This document shows, in pieces, positions 33,730 to 39,990 of a stretch of 39,990 nt of DNA. Made by a program: the position numbers and the translations under genes. Position 1 is the first letter of the stretch, and the number at the start of each line of letters is the position of its first letter. The DNA is taken from NCBI RefSeq assembly GCF_001039355.2, contig NW_019774247.1, forward strand, positions 1-39,990, read 5' to 3'. The DNA comes from Lingula anatina (Eukaryota > Brachiopoda > Lingulata > Lingulida > Lingulidae). The notes under the pieces are model-generated. The model did no database searches, had not been told where the DNA came from, and saw only the letters and a program-made list of their open reading frames with translations.

Positions 33730-33989
33730 TTATATATAATAAATTTTGTTATAATCAGCAAACTGTAAAGCGCATTGCACTTCAAATTTGGAATTCCTAC
33801 GATTAAATAAGGTGCGGTGAATTGTAGTATTTGTCCAATCTTTAAGTGGATCCAGTCTTGTACTTTTTTCCCAAAGGGGAGCAATTACTTTGCACTCAAT
33901 AAGTAAGCGTTGAAGAGTTTCAGGGTGTTCCTTACAGAAGGAGCAGGTCTCTGTGTCTTTTATCCCAATATTTCGCATAAAATAATTTG
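33730..33989 (-). pseudogene. LINE fragment, L1/Tx1-like ORF2 C-terminus
   Basis: The minus strand encodes NYFMRNIGIKDTETCSFCKE, followed by HPETLQRLLIECKVIAPLW. This is the C-terminal Cys-Cys-His-Cys motif found after the RT in Tx1/L1-type LINEs (usual form C.FC...PE...HLF..C.....W). Here Arg-Leu replaces the expected His-Leu at the third ligand. Only this tip remains, and it abuts the satellite array directly. Confidence 0.65.
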
Positions 33990-34510
33990 TGACCTTAAAA
34001 TTGATCTTTGACCTACTTTTCACCATGAACTAAACTTTGCAAATTTTCGTTCCCTTTTATCTCCAAAACTGGCAGAGATAGGTCCATAGTTACTATTGAA
34101 CTTGAATAGGAAGTCATATACTGGCAATCTAAATGTGACCTTAAAATTGACATTTGACCTACTTTTTACCATAAACTGAACTTTGCAAATTTTCATTCCC
34201 TTTTATCTCCAAAACTGGCAGAGATAGGTCCATGGCATAGTTAATATTGAACTTGAATAGGAAGTAATACACTGGCAATCTAACTGTGACCTTGAAATTG
34301 ACCTTTGACCTACTTTTTATGATGAACTGCTTTTTGCATGTTTTCTGGCCTTTAAATCTGCAAAATTGCCAAAGAAATGCCCATGGTTACTATTGAACTT
34401 GAATAGAAATTCATATACTATGATATTGAATTTGACCTTTGACCTACTTTTTCACTATGAACTGAGCTTTGCATATTTTCTTGCCTCTCATATCTTCAAA
34501 ACTAACAGAG
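33990..34510 (+). repeat. 145-bp satellite, second short array
   Basis: Monomers start at TGACC landmarks 33990, 34136, 34287 and about 34432 (spacing 146, 151, 145). They match the array at 3590-4740, including the TGACCTTTGACC core and GCATAGTTAATATTGAACTT segments. Confidence 0.85.
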
Positions 34511-35138
34511 ATGTGCCCGTTGTTGCCCCTAGGTTTTCTCTTTTAATTTGTCAGCATATATGCACCACTGACAACACATTTCAAGGAAAACCAATAGGCT
34601 TTATATTTTGTCTAGAGAATCACAGGAGTGATCAATGGTAGGAAAATGCAAGTCAATTCGACAAACTGCTTGATTGTACCATTTTCAGTTATATTTTTTT
34701 GCATATTTTGAGAATTCTTGTTGATTGCATTTTATAGAGCTTGTCATGCACAAGACTGGTTATGGTGTCCCTTTTTGGAGGGGTGGGTTCCATACGAATG
34801 TGCTTACTCCAGCAGGTGGTACAATATCCGGAGGCGGTATCGCCTCTCTGATCCTCTAGTTTTATGGTGAAATTTTTGGCCACATAATACCATATACAGT
34901 TATGTTTTGCATAGCTGATTAGTTCAAATAAAAGAATTGCGTGTCACACTTTTTGTATCAATTTATCATTTTTTCTTTCAGACAACAACAACAAAAGAGT
35001 AGACTTATGACTTAGTTATTTTAAGATAAAGTAACTGAAGTACGATAAAATTATTGAAGTATTGATAAAATTACACTGCATAACCCATTTCTAACAAATA
35101 CAGTATTTTGCTACCAAGTTATTTCTTTTCATTTTCAG
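34511..35138. other. satellite flank and 5' region of the Roc gene
   Basis: 34735-34790 resembles 3385-3460, beside the first satellite array. The end (ATTTCTTTTCATTTTCAG, ending 35138) is a strong splice acceptor for the exon that holds the Roc gene start codon. The upstream 5' exon was not located. Confidence 0.45.
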
Positions 35139-35267
35139 GCAAAGAAAAGCAACAGAAGACATGCATGAACAGTAATGAAGAAAGTCAAAAACATTTTGCA
35201 CATTTTCCATGTGACCATTCATAACATAAAGTGGAGACACTTATTCCTACTGCTCCATTCCTGAGAC

Positions 35268-38200
35268 ATGGCTTACAGACAAGTAACAGCAGGTATAGAG
35301 AGTCTTTATGTCCTACGAAGGCTACAGTTGTCTCCACAGTCCAAGACACCAGACGCTGTGCTGGAATGGACTGGGCTTTATGCAGACCATGCTGGTATAG
35401 ACAACCTACCAGAGTCCATAGACAGGTGCAGAAATTTTAAGAGGATATCTACAGCATTTAACGGGTTATCTTCTTTACCACAGTCCATATCCAACCTGCC
35501 ACACCTCACAGTGTTGAACCTCAAGTACAATGCATTCAGTACATTCCCCATAGCACTGTGTGGCTTGATTAAGCTAGAGGAGCTATACCTGAATAACAAC
35601 CAGCTATCTGACATACCAGTGGATATCAGCAGGATGGAGGGGCTTAGAATATTTCACCTCTATAACAATGCTTTCACTACATTCCCCATAGCACTGTGTG
35701 GCTTGACTAACCTAGAGGAGGTGGACCTGTCATACAACCAGCTATCTGACATACCAGTGGAAATCAGCAGGATGAAAGTGCTTAGAATATTAATCCTCTC
35801 TTGCAGTGCCTTCACTTCATTCCCCATAGCACTGTGTGGCTTGACTAACCTAGAGGAGCTGTACCTGTCATACAACCAGCTATCTGACATACCAGTGGAT
35901 ATCACCAGGATGAAGGGACTTAGAATATTCAACTTCAGTAGCAACGCCTTTACTACATTCCCCATAGCACTGTGTGGCTTGACTAACCTAGAGGAGCTGC
36001 ACCTGGATAACAACCAGCTATCTGACATACCAGTGGATATCTCCAGGCTAACTAAAGTTAAGATACTTATGCTGTCATTCAATAACATCACCCACCTGCC
36101 ACCTCAGATGAGGAATATGGAAAGTCTAACAGAACTAGATATGGAAAGTAATCCTCTGGTTCAACCACCTATAGATACTGCCAAAAGGGGAGTTGATGCT
36201 ATTAAAAGGTATTTTGAGGCCTTAACTGACACCAAGGCAATCCAGTCAAGTAGAATACAGGTCAACTTTCTTGGTGAAACAGAAGCAGGAAAAACTAGCA
36301 TTTCACGTACACTGCAACGAGGAGAGCCAACCCTCACAAAGATGGCAGACAGGACAAGAGTGGTAGAGCAGGGAACATGGGAGGCTGATGAAGATATTGG
36401 CTTCAATATCAATGACTTTGGCGGACATGATGTCTATAAAATAGGTCATCCCATATTTATCTCCACAAGGGGCTTGGTTTTTATCACTTTCAATCTGAAT
36501 GAATATGATCCAGAAGAGGAGGGTCATTATCAGCTGCACATTGGAGACTGGATTGACAAGGTGCAACCACAGAGTCCAGGGATACAAATAGCTCTCATTG
36601 GAACTCATCTTGATGAAGTTGAAACCCCACATGCAGAAACAAAATGCTCTGCAATAACCAGGCAGCTTGAAGACCATGCAAGTGAAAAGAAAAAATGGTA
36701 TCAAGCACAAAAGGAGACATGTGAGAACAAAATAAAAGAAATACCTGAAGCCCAAGCATCTCTCCGCCAGGCCTACCAAAGCAAAGCAGCTCATCTGCAG
36801 ACCTTGTGTAATCAAATGAAACCCATCTATGAGCATATTTTTAGAGTGAGTTCACAAACCTGTGAAGGAGTTCCAGAGCTGAGAGACTACCTTGTTTCTT
36901 TTGCCAGGACAAGTGCTGAAGTTTTGCCAGGAATGTGGGTGGAAGCAGCCAAGAATATCTGCACCAAGAAAATTGAAGGCCCTGAGAACACACTTGGCTG
37001 GGAGGTGATTGAAGACCTCATTCTGCAAAATGCACCTACATCATGGAAAGAGAAGAACTCAAAGGAAGATAAAGAGAAAACAATTTGTGACATCTTAAGT
37101 TTCTTAACTTACCGTGGAGACATTATATGGTTTGATAGAAGCCCTTCACTGATGAAAGTTGTTTTCCACAAGCAAGAGGTTATTGTGAATGTTCTCAAGG
37201 CAGTCCTCACCCATGATCGAGGTGAAGTATCACAGAAGCTCCAGAGGTCCATGAAGATTACAAGAAGGAAAGCACCCATAATAGAAGAAGACATCTTTAG
37301 CAGAGGAATTGTTTCTAAACAAGCTATGAGCTGCCTATGTGAGCCTTTCAAATTGTCAAGCACTGAAGTTGAAGTCATGACAGAAATGATGCTGAAACTG
37401 GAGCTGTGCTATCAAGTCCAGGAAGATGAATCCCTTCCATCCAGTACCTCATTCCATTTTCCATGGCTCCTCACTGAAGAAAGGCACCAAATGCTAGACA
37501 CCAAATGGCCCAGCAAGGTTCCCCCAGACACCACACAACTTACCCTGCAGCTTCTCTTTCCATACAAATGTCCAGATGGCTTATATGAGAAATTTTCTGT
37601 CCGTCAGCACAAGCACCTTGGACTAGAGAAGACCATGCGAATGGATTGGAAAGATGGAGTGTATGCAGAACTTGAGGGATGCAAAATGCAGCTGACATGG
37701 GGACAAAACCAGTCAATTCCTGATACAGTCAGCCAAGATCCAGACTGGGTTATTAGCATTGCTGTCCGTGGATCACGTCTCTCAGACATGTGGCATGTTC
37801 TCAAGCAAGGTCACAGTGACCTCATGGACATCATTGAAGAGGAATGGCCTGGGCTGTCATATGAGAAGTACCTGGTGTGTCCCCACTGTGTGAGTGAGGA
37901 CAGTATGCAGCCAACCCTCTTCCCTGGAGAGATACTTGACCAAACCAGTGGAACAGCTTCAAAACCAAGAAAGGTGCCATGTGTCAATACTGGTGTCTCT
38001 ATTCCTGCTGGCCTGGTCTACCCACCACACCTGGTCATGAGCTGGCAGGAAGGTAAGCACAGTACTTTAATAACATAACCCCAAAGATTCACTAAATTCT
38101 TTTTTTAATGTCAAAATTTCAAAAAATATGTCAATCTGCCCTTACCTGAATGTGACATCTAAATTATTTACTTACAAGAAGGGTTTTCTTATGTTTTTTT

Positions 38201-38789
38201 TTCATTAAGTGCAGCATTTTAGCTATAATAACATCCCCAATGATTGACCTCCCATATCACATGTTTATACCGTCTCCATGTACTTAGTCAAAAATGCAAA
38301 AAAGTTTTCTTACAGCAGTAGGGATTTTTTTCTGTAAAATCTTTAGTATTTTTATTTACAATTACCTCTGCCTGTGTGTCAAAGTCTTTATATTCTCCTA
38401 ATTGTCCTCTAAAATTAATATTTTTACATAACAACAGGTAATTTTTATCTTTCATAGGTGTTTCATTAAAAAATATTGCAGCTGTTTAATCATTTTCAGT
38501 TCTGCATAAAGAAAAACCAAGCCTTTGTGAAAAAATCACAGAATCCTGTCTCAAGGACATGTTAAATGAGTTCCTCCAAGAAGGCATCATCTCCCTTCGT
38601 GAAGCAGAAATGGTGAGAGCAGAGCCTCCTCAACACCATGACCAAACCTCAACTACCAGGGTGGTATGTCCAGAGAAAACTGCTGTCTTCCTGGACATTC
38701 TCAAAACCAGAGGAGATAAAGCATTTGATTTATTAAAGAAATGTCTCACTGAAAATGGACAAAGTGAGCTTGCTTCCCTCCTTAAATAA
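35268..38789 (+). CDS. LRR-Roc-COR-CARD protein, 1024 aa
   Basis: Exons 35268-38052 and 38500-38789 join in phase 1 across a GT-AG intron. An in-frame TGA two codons upstream fixes the start (GACATGG). Residues 60-300 are about ten leucine-rich repeats, arranged as 46-aa pairs. A Roc GTPase domain follows: P-loop GETEAGKTS 336-344, DFGGHD 383-388, and THLD 446-449 in place of NKxD. The COR region runs to about 800-900, with a CPHC near the end, similar to MFHAS1-type ROCO proteins. The second exon (residues 929-1024) has a CARD-like pattern, with LNEFLQEGIISLREAEMV, then FLDILKTRGDKAFDLLKKCL and a final LASLLK, close to caspase-2/9 prodomains. In related families GTP-dependent dimerisation by Roc-COR could cluster the CARDs to recruit caspases or adaptors. 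That role is inferred. No kinase domain is present. Confidence 0.9.
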
Positions 38790-38790
38790 A
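38785..38790 (+). terminator. AATAAA overlapping the Roc gene stop codon
   Basis: The final codons AAA TAA are followed by A, giving AATAAA across the stop. If used as the poly(A) signal, the 3' UTR would be only about 15-30 nt. No other canonical signal lies before the LRIG exon at 39003. Confidence 0.4.
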
Positions 38791-39002
38791 CTAAGTGGTC
38801 AACAAAAGTGACTGACTTTCTGCAGCAATCGTGGTACAAATTTAATTGTATTTTCAGAAATTCTTTGATATTATCAAATATTTAGGCCTTACATCTCAGT
38901 TTATAAAAGCTTTTAGAAATGGAAAAAAAAAACAATGAATCTTGGTCAGTTAAACTAAAGAACTGTTACTGCAGTGACCTTCATCCATCCATAGACAGTA
39001 AG

Positions 39003-39990
39003 CCATGAATAAGAAAGGAGACATCCCAGTTACTAAGGTTGGGGAGACCACTGTCCTGGAATGCCTGGCTGCAGGGAGCCTCAAACCCAAATTACTGACC
39101 TGGCTCAAGAACGATAAACCGCTGGGGGTGACGGAACGCCATTTCTTTACAGCCAACAACCAGTTACTGGTCATTGTCCAGACACGGCCAGAGGATGCCG
39201 GGAGGTATACGTGTGAGATGTCCAACACTCTGGGGATGGAGAGAGGGACGTCCCAGCTGACTGTTATCAATTTGGAGTCCCCCTCACGTGGAAACAATGG
39301 CGGTGGATTGGATGACGAGTCCACAACGACAGGGATTATAATAATAGCTGTGGTGTGCTGCGTGGTGGGAACGTCCTTGGTCTGGGTGATCATTATTTAT
39401 CAGACCAGGAAGAGGAGTGACACATACAGCAGTACACCTACAGGTGAGAACATGTGATATGATATTCCTTTATTGTTTTATTAGATGAAGATGTCTGTTC
39501 AGTTCTTTATCAGTATTGGATGGATAGGGGGGTGAAAAATATCTCACAGTGGGATGCTGCTTGAGGAAGTTGGAGAGCTACTAAAAACTTGTCATTGAGA
39601 AAGTCTGAATGCACTATATTTCATTAAATGAAACTTCCTTTATATAAAGTTATAATAATACAAAAACAGCTATAAGTTTTTATTACCACTGCAATATTTC
39701 AGTGTCACACAAAAATGTGGCTTTAGGTGTGCTAATACTGATGGAAAAACGGAATATTGTAATTTTGAATGCATAACACAGAAGATAATTTTTTTCTTTT
39801 TTTTTTTTTTTTTTTTGCTGGATCCTTAATAAAATATTATAATCTTTACAGATGAGACAACTTTACCTGGTGACTTGACACCATATAATCCATCAGATGA
39901 GGAACGGGAAAGCTCAAAGTCAGACCAGTTCCTGGAGTATCAGGGACATGTGTTACCCATGTTCCAGTCACACCCCCGGTACGCCAAGGC
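39003..39990 (+). CDS. LRIG: LRIG family protein, Ig3, transmembrane and cytoplasmic start (partial)
   Basis: Exons 39003-39443 and 39852 to the window end, joined in phase 1. The first encodes the third Ig domain: Cys20 and Cys70 of the exon reading, Trp33, and DAGRYTCEMSNTLG. An acidic, glycine-rich linker follows, then a membrane helix (about 110-132) containing AVVCCVVGTSLVWV and a YQTRKRSD stop-transfer. The second encodes DETTLPGDLTPY. TERH, NQLLV, DAGRYTCEMSNTLG and SLVWV..IYQTRK match vertebrate LRIG1-3, type I membrane proteins that attenuate receptor tyrosine kinase and BMP signalling. The exon must start after the AG at 39002, because an upstream TAA closes the frame. The LRR and first two Ig exons are not in the expected position upstream. 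Confidence 0.9.

Noticed and set aside
35378-37804. Minus-strand open frames opposite the LRR, Roc and COR region
   Set aside because: They are antisense shadows of a strongly coding frame; none resembles a known protein.

Overview
The window reads as nuclear DNA from a marine invertebrate animal in a draft assembly. It has GT-AG introns, LINE remnants, many short foldback and terminal-inverted-repeat elements, a 145-bp satellite, one long N gap (10118-10249) and five single-n joins. The gene set fits a mollusc, brachiopod, hemichordate or lancelet; the sequence alone does not fix the phylum.

Layout. Positions 1-23660 are repeat-dominated: a foldback element family (460, 2325, 7459, 7770 and a diverged copy at 30198), a 145-bp satellite carrying nuclear-receptor-like half-sites (3590-4740, 7320-8010, 33990-34510), an inverted pair of TTAA-flanked MITEs (4823, 8253) that bracket a broken gene resembling FEN1/XPG nucleases (5234-6640), and LINE remnants on the minus strand (8766-9890, 14820-15258, 15489-17822). 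Two large near-duplications end at single-n joins (10695/12330 and 14885/15489) and may be assembly effects. Positions 28175-31930 are non-coding and hold a diverged second copy of the 17850-19010 sequence.

Four host genes are supported. (1) 23682-27233 (+): a HEPN (DZIP3-like), NB-ARC and TPR protein of 1066 aa with a STAND/NLR-like layout, followed by a tail of decayed TPR units (27234-28174). (2) 31934-32983 (-): a Golgi carbohydrate sulfotransferase of the CHST8-14/HNK-1ST type, 3' exons only. (3) 35268-38789 (+): an LRR-Roc-COR protein with a second exon encoding a C-terminal CARD-like domain, 1024 aa. (4) 39003 to the window end (+): the last Ig domain, membrane helix and start of the cytoplasmic tail of an LRIG protein.

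The most interesting content is two innate-immunity-type proteins within 15 kb. One couples a candidate RNase (HEPN) to a STAND ATPase and a TPR sensor. The other couples an LRR/Roc GTPase to a CARD. Their ligand-binding repeat arrays are nearly identical at DNA level (126-bp TPR units; 138-bp LRR pairs), with differences gathered at likely exposed positions. A role in infection or cell-death signalling is inferred from architecture; nothing here proves it.
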